Assembly: GCF_034047335.1 (NCBI RefSeq)
Contig: NZ_CP139137.1
Location: 1,736,001 to 1,800,000 of the forward strand
Reading direction: 5' to 3'
Length of the DNA stretch: 64,000 nucleotides
Source: Chryseobacterium sp. JJR-5R
Lineage (GTDB): Bacteria > Bacteroidota > Bacteroidia > Flavobacteriales > Weeksellaceae
Below the pieces are notes generated by a model that was given only the letters and a program-made list of their open reading frames with translations, was not told the DNA's origin and made no database searches. This document shows positions 7,401 to 16,541 of this stretch, one piece after another. Both the position numbers and the translations under genes were made by a program. Position 1 is the first letter of the stretch. Each line of letters opens with the position of its first letter.

Positions 7401-10259
7401 ATGAATACAGAACAGTTTGTAAGCCGTCACATTTCCCTGAATGAAGCCGATAAACAGGCGATGCTGGAAAAAGTAGGCGTTTCAAGCATCGAAGAGCTTA
7501 TTTCTCAGACCATTCCTTCCTCCATCCGTTTGGAAAAGGATCTTAAAATCTCAGAACCGCTCTCGGAATATGAAATGCTGATCCATTCCAAGGAACTGGC
7601 ATCTAAAAACACCGATTATACAAGCTATATCGGGTTTGGATACCACAATACCTTATTGCCGTCCGCAATTCAGAGAAATATCTTTGAAAACCCGAGCTGG
7701 TATACGGCCTATACCCCTTACCAGGCAGAGATTGCACAGGGAAGGCTGGAAGCACTTCTTAATTTCCAGACTGTGGTGTGTGACCTTACCGGTTTTGCAC
7801 TGGCCAATGCTTCATTGCTGGATGAATCCACTGCGGCGGCAGAAGCCATGCACATGTTCTTCAACAACAGGACCAAAGACCAGAAAAAAGCGGGAGCGAA
7901 CAAGTTCTTCGTTTCAGATCTGGTGATGCCTCAGACCGTTTCCGTCTTGAAAACAAAAGCGGAAGGACTGGAGATTGAAATTGTGGAAGGTGACCATAAA
8001 ACCCACACACTGGATGGTTCTTATTACGGAGTTTTATTACAGTACCCGGGTAAAAACGGGATCGTTTTAGATTATACGGAAGATATTACTGAATATAAAA
8101 AATCAGATCTTCAGGTTGTGGTAGCGTGTGACCCGATGGCGCTGGTGAAATTAAAATCGCCTGCATCCATGGGTGCCGACTGTGCTGTAGGAACAACGCA
8201 GAGATTCGGGATTCCGTTGGGTTATGGCGGTCCTCACGCGGCATTTTTCTCCTGTAAGGAAGATTACAAAAGGGATATTCCCGGAAGAATCATCGGGGTT
8301 TCCCAGGATATGTACGGAAAACGTGCCCTGAGAATGGCTTTGCAGACCAGAGAGCAGCACATCAAAAGAGAAAGGGCAACATCCAACATCTGTACAGCCC
8401 AGGTTCTTTTAGCAGTGATGGCGGGAATGTATGCCGTTTATCACGGCCCGAAAGGGTTAAATTATATCGCTGACCAGATCCATTTCAAAGCAAATGCGTT
8501 GAAAAACGGTCTTAAAGCATTAGGGTACCAAATCGTGGAAGAGCCTATCTTTGATACTGTAAAATTCACGATCAGTGAAGAAGATAAAGGGAGGCTGATG
8601 AGAATGATGCTGGATCACAAGCTGAACCTGAACTATTTCACGGAAGGCGTAGTAAGCATCGCAATCAATGAAAGCACCACCCTGGATAAGCTGAATTATC
8701 TGATGGCATCTTTTGCCCAGTTTAAAGACAAGCAGACCTTCAAATTAGAAATAAAAGAAGGCTACAGCATTCCGGAAGAAAATTTAAGGAAAGACGAAAT
8801 CCTTACGGAAGAAGTATTCAACAAATACCATACGGAGACGGAACTGATGCGTTACATCAAGCGTCTTGAAAGAAAAGATTTATCACTAACCCATTCCATG
8901 ATTTCTTTGGGATCTTGTACGATGAAGCTTAATGCAGCGACGCAGATGCTGCCTCTTTCATGGGACAACTGGGGAGCCATCCACCCGTTTGTACCGGTAG
9001 ACCAGGCAGGAGGTTACCAGGAAATGATTGCTGAGCTTGAAAAAGATTTATCTGAAATCACAGGTTTTGCAGGGACTTCCCTTCAGCCTAATTCCGGAGC
9101 GCAGGGAGAATATGCAGGCCTGATGGTAATCAGGGAATATCATATCTCAAGAGGAGAAGGCCACAGGAATGTGGTGTTGATCCCTCAGTCGGCGCACGGA
9201 ACCAACCCGGCTTCTGCCGCCATGGCAGGAATGAAAATCGTAGTGGTAAAAAACCTTGAAAGCGGGGAAATCGATTTCGAAGATTTAAAGGCCAAAACAG
9301 AACAGCATTCTGAGAATCTGTCTGCCGTAATGATCACATATCCGTCAACGTACGGATTCTTCGATGCCAATATCAAAGAAATCACCAGCCTGATCCACGA
9401 GCACGGCGGACAGGTATATATGGACGGTGCGAACATGAACGCCCAGGTAGGATACACAAGTCCGGGGAATATCGGGGCAGACGTTTGCCACCTGAACCTT
9501 CACAAAACATTCGCCATTCCTCACGGAGGCGGAGGTCCCGGCGTAGGCCCGATCTGTGTAGCGAAACACCTGGTTCCTTTCTTACCTTCCAATGCGAACA
9601 TCAGAATCGGAAGTAAAGATGCCATTGAAGGTATTTCTGCTGCACCTTACGGTTCCGGGCTGATCCTGAATATTTCTTACGCTTACATCAAAATGTTGGG
9701 AACTTCAGGTTTAAAGAAAGCGACTGAACATGCCATTTTAAATGCGAACTATTTAAAAGAAATTTTAGCGGAGCATTTCCCTATTTTGTATTCCAATGCA
9801 GAAGGCAGGGTAGCGCACGAATGTATCGTAGATTTCAGACAGTTCAAAACATTAGGCATTGAAGTGGCTGATGTGGCGAAAAGACTGATGGACTACGGAT
9901 TCCACGCACCGACGGTTTCCTTCCCGGTTGCCGGTACCTTAATGATCGAGCCGACAGAATCTGAAAGCAAATCTGAAATCGACCGTTTTGCAGAAGCGTT
10001 GATCGCGATCAAACATGAAATCGATGAGATTGCCAACGGAGAAGCCGATCAGGCCAACAACGTACTGAAAAATGCACCTCACACGGAACAATTGGTGATT
10101 TCAGATTCATGGGATAAGCCATACAGCAGGGAAAAAGCAGCCTATCCTTTACATTGGGTAAGAGACCACAAATTCTTTGCTACCGTTGCAAGGGTTGATG
10201 AAGCCTACGGAGACCGAAACCTGGTTTGTACCTGTGAGCCGATTGAAGCGTATATGTAA
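7401..10259 (+). CDS. gcvP: Glycine dehydrogenase (aminomethyl-transferring), P-protein
   Basis: A 952-residue single-chain P-protein of the glycine cleavage system: it decarboxylates glycine using pyridoxal phosphate and passes the aminomethyl group to the lipoyl arm of H-protein. Both halves of the homodimeric form are present: the N-terminal half (YIGFGYHNTLLPSAIQRNIF, TPYQAEIAQGRLEALLNFQT) and the C-terminal catalytic half (GSCTMKLNAATQM, QPNSGAQGEYAGL, NLHKTFAIPHGGGGPG with the PLP lysine at about K702). Length is normal. It stands alone; genes for T- and H-proteins are not nearby. A hairpin terminator follows. Confidence 0.97.
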   Translation: MNTEQFVSRHISLNEADKQAMLEKVGVSSIEELISQTIPSSIRLEKDLKISEPLSEYEMLIHSKELASKNTDYTSYIGFGYHNTLLPSAIQRNIFENPSWYTAYTPYQAEIAQGRLEALLNFQTVVCDLTGFALANASLLDESTAAAEAMHMFFNNRTKDQKKAGANKFFVSDLVMPQTVSVLKTKAEGLEIEIVEGDHKTHTLDGSYYGVLLQYPGKNGIVLDYTEDITEYKKSDLQVVVACDPMALVKLKSPASMGADCAVGTTQRFGIPLGYGGPHAAFFSCKEDYKRDIPGRIIGVSQDMYGKRALRMALQTREQHIKRERATSNICTAQVLLAVMAGMYAVYHGPKGLNYIADQIHFKANALKNGLKALGYQIVEEPIFDTVKFTISEEDKGRLMRMMLDHKLNLNYFTEGVVSIAINESTTLDKLNYLMASFAQFKDKQTFKLEIKEGYSIPEENLRKDEILTEEVFNKYHTETELMRYIKRLERKDLSLTHSMISLGSCTMKLNAATQMLPLSWDNWGAIHPFVPVDQAGGYQEMIAELEKDLSEITGFAGTSLQPNSGAQGEYAGLMVIREYHISRGEGHRNVVLIPQSAHGTNPASAAMAGMKIVVVKNLESGEIDFEDLKAKTEQHSENLSAVMITYPSTYGFFDANIKEITSLIHEHGGQVYMDGANMNAQVGYTSPGNIGADVCHLNLHKTFAIPHGGGGPGVGPICVAKHLVPFLPSNANIRIGSKDAIEGISAAPYGSGLILNISYAYIKMLGTSGLKKATEHAILNANYLKEILAEHFPILYSNAEGRVAHECIVDFRQFKTLGIEVADVAKRLMDYGFHAPTVSFPVAGTLMIEPTESESKSEIDRFAEALIAIKHEIDEIANGEADQANNVLKNAPHTEQLVISDSWDKPYSREKAAYPLHWVRDHKFFATVARVDEAYGDRNLVCTCEPIEAYM

Positions 10260-10281
10260 TTAAAAGTTTATATAAATAATG

Positions 10282-10312
10282 AATCCCTTTCAGTTTTGAA
10301 AGGGATTTTTTG
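10282..10312 (+). terminator. Rho-independent terminator of gcvP
   Basis: 11-bp perfect stem (10282-10292 with 10297-10307), four-base loop and a T run, 22 bases past the stop codon. Confidence 0.88.
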
Positions 10313-10368
10313 TTGTGTTAATTAATAAGCTTAATGGAGTAGGAAATATTTGTTTAAAAGTTCACCGG

Positions 10369-10488
10369 TTCCCGATACATTTTTCTCCTCTTTGCTTAGA
10401 AAAACACCCGAAGTGACGATGCGACCGATTAAAGGCAAATTTTGTACATCGTCACTTCGAGTAGCTTTTGAAAAAAGTGTATCGAGAA
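10369..10488. repeat. Palindromic intergenic element, copy 1
   Basis: Begins TTCCCGATACA and ends TGTATCGAGAA. Inner arms ACCCGAAGTGACGATG and CATCGTCACTTCGAGT also pair, so the whole element can fold into one long hairpin. Confidence 0.85.
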
Positions 10489-10535
10489 GTTAGTGATTGA
10501 TAGACTTTGAGATAATTTTGTAGTAAGCTCACCGG

Positions 10536-10655
10536 TTCTCGATACATTTTTCTCCGCTTTGCTGCAAAAAACACTCGAACTGACGTTGCGACCGATTAAA
10601 AGCAAATTTTGTACATCGTCGCTTCGAGTAGATTTTGAAAAAATCGTATCAAGAA
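10536..10655. repeat. Palindromic intergenic element, copy 2
   Basis: Begins TTCTCGATACA and ends in GTATCAAGAA; same inner arms as copy 1 with a few substitutions (ACGTTG for ACGATG). Confidence 0.85.
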
Positions 10656-10711
10656 GTTAATTATTAATAGGCTTGATTTATTGAAAAATACTTATTTGGA
10701 AATTCAACGCT

Positions 10712-10830
10712 TTCCGATACATTTTTCTCTGCTTTGCTGCGGAAAACACTCGAACTTACGATGCGACCGATTAAAGACAAACTTTGTACATCGTCACTTC
10801 GAGTAGCTTTTGAAAAAAGTGTATCGAGAA
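10712..10830. repeat. Palindromic intergenic element, copy 3
   Basis: Begins TTCCGATACA, ends GTATCGAGAA. Left part matches the half copy at 11054; right part and following spacer match copy 1. Confidence 0.85.
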
Positions 10831-10877
10831 GTTAGTGATTGATAGACTTTGAGATAATTTTGTAGTAAGCTCACCGG

Positions 10878-10997
10878 TTCTCGATACATTTTTCTTCGCA
10901 TTGCTTAGAAAAACACTCGAAGTGACGATGCGACCGATTAAAGGCAAACGTTATACATCGTCACTTCGAGTAGATTTTGAAAAAATCGTATCGAGAA
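10878..10997. repeat. Palindromic intergenic element, copy 4
   Basis: Begins TTCTCGATACA, ends GTATCGAGAA; closest to copy 2 in flanking spacer, with the intact ACTCGAAGTGACGATG inner arm. Confidence 0.85.
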
Positions 10998-11053
10998 GTT
11001 AGTGATTAATAGGCTTTGATTTATTGAAACTACTTATTTGGGAATTCAACGCT

Positions 11054-11098
11054 TTCCGATACATTTTTCTCTGCTTTACTGCGAAAAGCACCCAAACT
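11054..11098. repeat. Palindromic intergenic element, truncated copy 5
   Basis: Only the left arm is present (TTCCGATACA ... GCGAAAAGCACCCAAACT). The sequence then changes to non-repeat DNA 130 bases before the pectate lyase ATG. Confidence 0.8.
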
Positions 11099-11227
11099 AA
11101 AGAAACACAGTTTCCTTTTATCGTTCTATTTTATTTCAATCATTTAACACATAAAACATTGGCAGGATGCAACAGGATGCCGGTATTTGTGTTTGTGGGT
11201 AGATTGGTTAACACAAAATTAATCTTT

Positions 11228-14200
11228 ATGAAAGACAGATCTTTACTTTTTAAACAAACACTTAAATCTTTATTGCTTTGTGGATTGACCTTATCCGCTT
11301 TTGATTTGGATGCCCAGACACTGGCCTTTCCGGAAGCTACCGGTTTTGGCCGGTATACCACAGGTGCAAGAGGTGCTGCCAATCCTCAGATCTACTTGGT
11401 TACCAATCTTAATGACAGCGGGCCGGGCTCGTTCCGTGATGCAGTGAGCCAGCCTGGCCGGTTCGTGATCTTTAAGGTGGGAGGAATTGTCAACTTACAG
11501 TCCGTTGTTGCGGTGGCTGCCAATACAACGATCGCCGGACAGACCGCTCCCGGAGAAGGCATCCTGTTCCTGGGACCGAGGGTATCCTTTACCGGAGCCA
11601 ACAATACCATTGCCAGATTCATGCGGATCCGTTACGGCGGGACATCCCAAAACCAGGATGCTTCAGGAATTGCCAACGGCGCCAATATCATTCTGGACCA
11701 CATGACGTTTACGTGGGGAACTGACGAAGTATTCTCGGTGAACTGGGATAGCAACGGGACGAGCCCTGATAACATCACCATCCAGAATTCAATTATCGGA
11801 CAGGGAATGCACCGACACAACCACTCTGCGGGAGGGCTGATGCAGCCGCCACCGGGAGGAAAGATCAGCCTGATCGGGAATTTGTACATCTGCAATAAAA
11901 CCCGAAACAATAAAATCAAAGGCATCAACGAGTTTGTGAACAATGTGGTTTACAACTGGGGGAATTACGGGAATACTTACGGCCACACGCAGTCCGGGGA
12001 AGCCTACATCATGGGTGGAGATTCTGCAGGGGCGTCGTATGCAAATATCATCAATAATTATTTCATCGGCGGACCGAATACGAACCCTGCCGTGACCACG
12101 CCTTTCAGTGTGGGGAATGCCAATTTCAATTTATACGGTTCCGGAAATTATTTCGACAATAATAAAAACGGGACTTTAGACGGGGCTTTGGTTCCTCAGA
12201 ATTTAACCGGATATCCTGTAGGAGACGTGGCATCCATCATGTCGGCTCCGTATGATTATCCTATGAAAAATACAACAGTAACGGCCCAGTCTGCCTACGA
12301 TAATATTGTGGCAGGCGTCGGGGCATCGTATCCGAGACGTGACCAAGTGGATAACCTGATGGTTTCAGATCTGATGTCGAAAGGGACAACCGCTACGTAT
12401 GTGTATGTACAATCAGATTTAACTACCCAGTTCGGGTTTACCAACGGCGGGGCAGGTCATATCTACGGCGCGCCGGCTCCTTCGGACACGGATAATGACG
12501 GGATGCCCGATGCATGGGAAACCGCCAACGGGCTGAATCCCAATGTTGCCGATGCTTTGGCAGTAAGCACAGCTTATGCTCCGTATCTGAATATTGAAGT
12601 ATACATCAACAGCCTGCCCAATACGGCTGCCCCTGATTTTATCATTCCGCCTACCAATCTGAATTTCACCAGTGCATTGACGGCTGGAAGCCCGGCGGCC
12701 AGTTCTTTAACGGTGAACTGGAATGATAATGCTTCTAATGAAACCAATTATGTTCTGGAGCGTTCTTCCAACGGAACCGCTTTTACGGTTATTGCCACAC
12801 TGCCTGCGAATACAACAAGCTATAATGAAACAGGCCTAACCCCGAACACCCCATATTATTACAGGGTGAAAGCAACCAATGCTGCAGATGCTTCGGTCTA
12901 TACGTCAAATGCAATGGTAACGACACCGCCGGTTGCGTCTGCACCGGTAAAGCCGACAAATCCGGTTCCGGCCAACGGATTTAATGATGTACAGCTGAAC
13001 AGCGGCAGTTTCATTTTAAAATGGAACGGCAGTGCCAATACAACAAGCTATTCGGTTTATTTCGGGACAAGTCCACAGAATTTAACCAATGTGGCTACTG
13101 TACCTTATTCTGCCACGCCGTCTTATCAGGTTAACAGTCTAAATACGGCAACCAATTACTATTGGAGGGTAGATGCTTCCAATGCGCTCGGTTCCGTAAC
13201 GGGAGATGTCTGGAGCTTCCGTGCCCTGACGCCAAGCCTTGTCGGGAACTGGCCTTTCACAGAAGCGCCTTTATCCGGTGAACAGATTGCCGACGTAACA
13301 CCGTATGGCAATAACGGGACTTTAAATGTAGCCTACGACAATGCCAATGTAAGGGTAGCCGGAAAAGAAAACAATGCCCTGGACCTGTCCACTTCACCGA
13401 ATACACCGTACATTGCGAGTATCCCGCATCAGGACCAGATTCTGTTTAATACCCATTCTTTTACCGTTTCCTATTGGATGAAGGCTCCGCAAAGCATGAT
13501 TCCAACGTCTTCGGCCACCAGCTTATATGTGTTGTGTAAAGGTTCTTTTACAAAAAATACTACGACGGGAGCCACCGGTAAACGGTTTAATGTAGAAATC
13601 AAAGGCGGCCAGCTGCGGTTTGCCATCGATGATGATGTTACGAAAAAGGAAATCACTTCCCCGATTGCGAATTATTTTACCAATAACTGGGTGCATGTGA
13701 TAATCCAGAGAGACGTGACAACGCATAAAATGAGAATCTACACCAACGGTGTGTTAAGCTCTGAAGGTGACGAAACTGCAGTTACCGGAATCGGTGAAGC
13801 CAGTGACCTGGTGATCGGAAACATCGGTGAACTTGAATTTTTATCAGCTACCAATACGCCCGCTCCGTATAAAGGTGCGTTTGATGAACTGAAAATGTAT
13901 AATTACGCCTTGTCTACCACGGAAATATCAGCGCTGTACAATCAGGCGGTTTTGGCTAATGCAGAACTGAGCATCAGTAAAAATGCAGGAACCGTATATC
14001 CGAATCCTGTAAAAGACCAGCTCTTTATTAAGCTTCCTGAATATAAAAAATCCAGCTTAACGGCAACGGTGATGGATATGTACGGAAAAGTAATCATCAG
14101 GGAAAAGCTGAACGCTGACGGAACCGGAACTTTCAACCTGAATATGGCCGGCAGAAAAGCATCTGGAAATTATATCCTGAATGTTTCGGGAGACCGGTTG

Positions 14201-14230
14201 AACAGTAATTTTAAAATTGTCATTCAGTAA
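11228..14230 (+). CDS. Secreted pectate lyase-like protein with Fn3, LamG and T9SS sorting domain
   Basis: A 1000-residue multidomain exoprotein. Signal peptide about 1-29 (ending LDAQ). Residues 30-430 resemble the parallel beta-helix PL1-type pectate lyases of Bacteroidota (NLNDSGPGSFRDAV, ILDHMTFTWGTDE). A calcium-binding DTDNDGMPDAWE motif follows near 420, two fibronectin-III-like domains (about 474-565 and 571-668), a concanavalin/LamG-like domain (about 670-905), and a type A T9SS tail (VYPNPVKDQLF to the end). It probably cleaves pectic polysaccharide at the surface or outside the cell. ATG 11228 is chosen: the longer in-frame start at 11024 runs through a repeat copy. Confidence 0.9.
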   Translation: MKDRSLLFKQTLKSLLLCGLTLSAFDLDAQTLAFPEATGFGRYTTGARGAANPQIYLVTNLNDSGPGSFRDAVSQPGRFVIFKVGGIVNLQSVVAVAANTTIAGQTAPGEGILFLGPRVSFTGANNTIARFMRIRYGGTSQNQDASGIANGANIILDHMTFTWGTDEVFSVNWDSNGTSPDNITIQNSIIGQGMHRHNHSAGGLMQPPPGGKISLIGNLYICNKTRNNKIKGINEFVNNVVYNWGNYGNTYGHTQSGEAYIMGGDSAGASYANIINNYFIGGPNTNPAVTTPFSVGNANFNLYGSGNYFDNNKNGTLDGALVPQNLTGYPVGDVASIMSAPYDYPMKNTTVTAQSAYDNIVAGVGASYPRRDQVDNLMVSDLMSKGTTATYVYVQSDLTTQFGFTNGGAGHIYGAPAPSDTDNDGMPDAWETANGLNPNVADALAVSTAYAPYLNIEVYINSLPNTAAPDFIIPPTNLNFTSALTAGSPAASSLTVNWNDNASNETNYVLERSSNGTAFTVIATLPANTTSYNETGLTPNTPYYYRVKATNAADASVYTSNAMVTTPPVASAPVKPTNPVPANGFNDVQLNSGSFILKWNGSANTTSYSVYFGTSPQNLTNVATVPYSATPSYQVNSLNTATNYYWRVDASNALGSVTGDVWSFRALTPSLVGNWPFTEAPLSGEQIADVTPYGNNGTLNVAYDNANVRVAGKENNALDLSTSPNTPYIASIPHQDQILFNTHSFTVSYWMKAPQSMIPTSSATSLYVLCKGSFTKNTTTGATGKRFNVEIKGGQLRFAIDDDVTKKEITSPIANYFTNNWVHVIIQRDVTTHKMRIYTNGVLSSEGDETAVTGIGEASDLVIGNIGELEFLSATNTPAPYKGAFDELKMYNYALSTTEISALYNQAVLANAELSISKNAGTVYPNPVKDQLFIKLPEYKKSSLTATVMDMYGKVIIREKLNADGTGTFNLNMAGRKASGNYILNVSGDRLNSNFKIVIQ

Positions 14231-14278
14231 ACCTTATCATAAGGATACCACTAATTCATTCATATTTTTCAAAAGAAG

Positions 14279-14309
14279 ATCCTTTCAATTGTTTGAAAGG
14301 ATTTTCTGT
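14279..14309 (+). terminator. Rho-independent terminator of the pectate lyase gene
   Basis: Ten-bp arms 14279-14288 and 14293-14302 with a four-base loop and a T-rich tail, 49 bases after the stop. Confidence 0.8.
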
Positions 14310-14327
14310 TTTGTTTAGTAATATCGG

Positions 14328-14436
14328 TTCCGATACATTTTCTTCATTTCATTACGAAAAACACTTGAACTGACGGAGATATAACAATGGTGTAACGTTA
14401 TTTCGGGCAAAAAAGTAAAGCGGAGTGTATAGAGAA
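14328..14436. repeat. Palindromic intergenic element, divergent copy 6
   Basis: Same terminal motifs (TTCCGATACATTTTC ... GTGTATAGAGAA) and CACTTGAACTGACGG inner arm as the array upstream of the pectate lyase, but a different centre (GGTGTAACGTTATTTCGGGC). Confidence 0.75.
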
Positions 14437-14452
14437 GTCTGTTATTCATCGG

Positions 14453-14565
14453 TTCTCAATACATTTTTCTTCATTTCATTACGAAAAACACTCGAACTGA
14501 CGGAAGGTGCAACAGTGGTGTAACGTTATTTCGGGCAACAAAGCAAAGCGGAGTGTATCGGGTAA
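14453..14565. repeat. Palindromic intergenic element, divergent copy 7
   Basis: Tandem neighbour of copy 6, sharing its alternative centre; ends GTGTATCGGGTAA. Together the two copies fill most of the 497-base gap 14231-14727, which otherwise shows no gene. Confidence 0.75.
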
Positions 14566-14727
14566 TCTATTATTTCAGATCTAGTATCTGACTCGTTATG
14601 ATCTTGTGCGATATGTGCTCTAAGGGTTCATAACGGTTTTGTATTGGGATAGATGAAAAAAACAGAGGAATTGTTTGAGGAAGCACGGATTGCAAATCCG
14701 CGCTATCTGTGTTGGTTTTCAATTATA

Positions 14728-15069
14728 CTATAATTGTTTTCTTGAGTTAAATGAAACGGTAATTTCATTTTCTGTATCAGAAAAAGTTTGCCGGATTTCA
14801 TTAATCTCATTTTTTGCTGCTTCAAGAAATTCTTCCGTCTGCTGCTGTTGGTGGATGATGAATTCATCTTTTTTGTCCTTCCAGGCATCAGACTCTAATA
14901 CGGTTGTCCGGGCTTTCTGTAAAGAACAGTTTTGATTTACTCTGACATATAGTATACATTCTAAAATACTGAATTTAAGAGCTTTCAGTGCAAAAAGTTT
15001 ATCATCAAGTTCGGATTTTAAGAGTATCTTTTCTGTTTGAGCCAATTCTGTAATTTCTTCTACTGTCAT
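14728..15069 (-). CDS. Hypothetical protein, 113 aa, helical
   Basis: No family recognised. The protein is soluble, rich in Glu, Lys and Gln, and looks alpha-helical with a possible coiled coil at residues 75-100 (IHQQQQTEEFLEAAKNEINE). It is the last of a run of minus-strand small genes (14728-16534), each separated by 70-100 bases. Composition and codon use look genuine. Its function cannot be inferred. Confidence 0.6.
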   Translation of the reverse strand: MTVEEITELAQTEKILLKSELDDKLFALKALKFSILECILYVRVNQNCSLQKARTTVLESDAWKDKKDEFIIHQQQQTEEFLEAAKNEINEIRQTFSDTENEITVSFNSRKQL

Positions 15070-15134
15070 TAGGTAAAGTTTGGATATATTCTGCTAAAAT
15101 AGCAAATACAGGATGATATTAGTTAAATACTTAT

Positions 15135-15653
15135 CTAAGGATAAATGAAACCTGGATATTTCCTGTCGAAATCCGATAGCTTCTCTTCCTCATATTTATC
15201 AGTGTATCCTGAAAACAAATCAACTTCTCCAAAGCCGAAATAAAGATTTTCTGTTTCGTAATATCTTATTTGTTCTTCTTTAAATGTATCATGTAAAGAA
15301 TCTTTATCGCTGCTTTTCAGTTTTTGTTTATTAATCCAGAATAATTTGTACTCCGCATAGCTTGCTTCAACCTTTATTTGTGCCGTTTCAAAATCCAGGT
15401 TAGACAGGATATCTTCAAACTCACGTAAAAATGCTTTAAGTTCATAAACATCATCACAAAAGTACTTTGCCGTTCTTCCGAATGAAATCAGCATATTTTC
15501 ATAATAGTAAGGATATTCAGGTTCACCTAAAGAAAATATATTGGGATGAAAATAACAGTATTCTTTCGCTGTCATTTTTTGAGCAATGAAATTTTTAGAA
15601 TTTTCATAATCGCGATCGATCAAAATGGCTCCGTAAAAATAATTGTATTCCAT
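15135..15653 (-). CDS. Hypothetical protein, 172 aa
   Basis: A soluble protein rich in Tyr, Phe, Glu and Asp (MEYNYFYGAILIDRDYENSK at the start), with no signal peptide, membrane segment or known motif. The composition resembles the acidic, aromatic-rich immunity-like or phage-related small proteins often seen in Bacteroidota, but nothing here proves such a role. Neighbours are equally anonymous. Confidence 0.65.
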   Translation of the reverse strand: MEYNYFYGAILIDRDYENSKNFIAQKMTAKEYCYFHPNIFSLGEPEYPYYYENMLISFGRTAKYFCDDVYELKAFLREFEDILSNLDFETAQIKVEASYAEYKLFWINKQKLKSSDKDSLHDTFKEEQIRYYETENLYFGFGEVDLFSGYTDKYEEEKLSDFDRKYPGFIYP

Positions 15654-15721
15654 TAATTATCTATTTTAATAGTTCATCTATCATCTGATATTTTAAAATT
15701 AGCAAAACTTAATCTTCCCTG

Positions 15722-16027
15722 TCAGATTGTATTTTCAAACTGTTCTTCAACATTATAAAGAACTTCACAATCACAATATCCGCCATTATTTTGGAGCCAG
15801 CTGACCACTTCATCCGTATTTATAATCTGATTTTCTTCCAGAAATTTCCGGGTTAATTTTAGTGCGTCATCACATCCTTCTTCAGAAAGATGCGCATCAA
15901 TAAAATCAAAGATATTTTTAAAAATTTCGCGGGAAACGGGAAGACTCTGTTCAAATTCAAGATTTGCTTTTTTTCTAAGTTGTCTTTTGATGTCTCTGCG
16001 TCGTTCGGTTTCGTCTTTGTCGGGCAT
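15722..16027 (-). CDS. DUF2695 domain protein
   Basis: A 101-residue protein. The C-terminal half ends in NNGGYCDCEVLYNVEEQF, the conserved Cys-Asp-Cys-Glu segment of the DUF2695 family. The N-terminus is very basic and acidic (DETERRRDIKRQLRKKA). Function unknown. The spacing of two Cys in CDCE could bind metal, but that is inference. Confidence 0.75.
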   Translation of the reverse strand: MPDKDETERRRDIKRQLRKKANLEFEQSLPVSREIFKNIFDFIDAHLSEEGCDDALKLTRKFLEENQIINTDEVVSWLQNNGGYCDCEVLYNVEEQFENTI

Positions 16028-16126
16028 AATGGATAAAAATAGAACTTTGATTTAAAGATAATAATAATAATACCGGAACTTTTCAGAAACTATTAAATGT
16101 TATTGATTATTGATTTCAAATCTGCG

Positions 16127-16534
16127 CTATCTGGTTTCAGTTTTAATGAAGAGATTGATTTCTCTGCACCACTGAAAAAAAAGCTGTAATGATTCCCGAT
16201 TTAAATTTTTATAGTCAAAAATCTTATGAGGGTAGGGAATGGCATCTGTATAGACGCCGGTGGTTGAAAAAATAAGAATACTGCCGGCCTTTTTACAGGA
16301 ATCAAAATTCCTGAAAACAGACCGGTACACATCTAAAATACACCTGTCTGCATCATGGTTTTCAATAATCAAAACGTGGCAGTCGTAATGGATATGAAAT
16401 TTTTTATTTTCAAAACAAGCTTCAGTGTCGTCTGCAACATTCACCTCATGACCGGAATCCCAAAGGAACTCCGCGATATTATCCAATAAACGATTTTCCT
16501 TTTCTTCCTGATTTTTAATAAGAATATATTTCAT
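16127..16534 (-). CDS. Hypothetical protein, 135 aa (receiver-like?)
   Basis: Start at ATG 16534 (MKYILIKNQ), 7 bases after the stop of the siderophore-interacting protein gene, so the two are likely one transcript; a longer frame from 16582 would overlap that gene. The alternation of hydrophobic strands and helices (KYILIKN, HEVNVADD, HVLIIENHD, SILIFSTTG) suggests an alpha/beta fold resembling a receiver or TIR-like domain without its catalytic residues. No firm family. Confidence 0.6.
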   Translation of the reverse strand: MKYILIKNQEEKENRLLDNIAEFLWDSGHEVNVADDTEACFENKKFHIHYDCHVLIIENHDADRCILDVYRSVFRNFDSCKKAGSILIFSTTGVYTDAIPYPHKIFDYKNLNRESLQLFFQWCREINLFIKTETR

Positions 16535-16541
16535 AATGATG

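Larger units (their letters stand above)
10369..11098. repeat. Tandem array: 342-bp dimer of palindromic repeats, two units plus a partial third
   Basis: Four complete ~120-bp palindromic elements start at 10369, 10536, 10712 and 10878; a half element starts at 11054. Elements 1 and 3, 2 and 4, and 3 and 5 are each 342-343 bases apart, and the spacers between 1-2 and 3-4, and between 2-3 and 4-5, are nearly identical. The array is thus a ~342-bp dimer unit repeated twice, with a third unit cut after about 45 bases. It fills the gcvP-to-pectate-lyase gap and probably includes the promoter region of the latter. Confidence 0.85.

Noticed and set aside
10369..11098. Possible CRISPR array
   Set aside because: The units are ~120-bp palindromes in a 342-bp dimer with repeated spacers; CRISPR has short repeats and unique spacers, and no cas gene is near.
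11024..11227. N-terminal extension of the pectate lyase frame
   Set aside because: It runs through a truncated repeat copy, lacks a plausible start, and the ATG at 11228 opens on a good signal peptide.
14675..14935. 86-aa plus-strand frame
   Set aside because: It is the antisense shadow of the minus-strand gene 14728-15069, whose composition is more coding-like.
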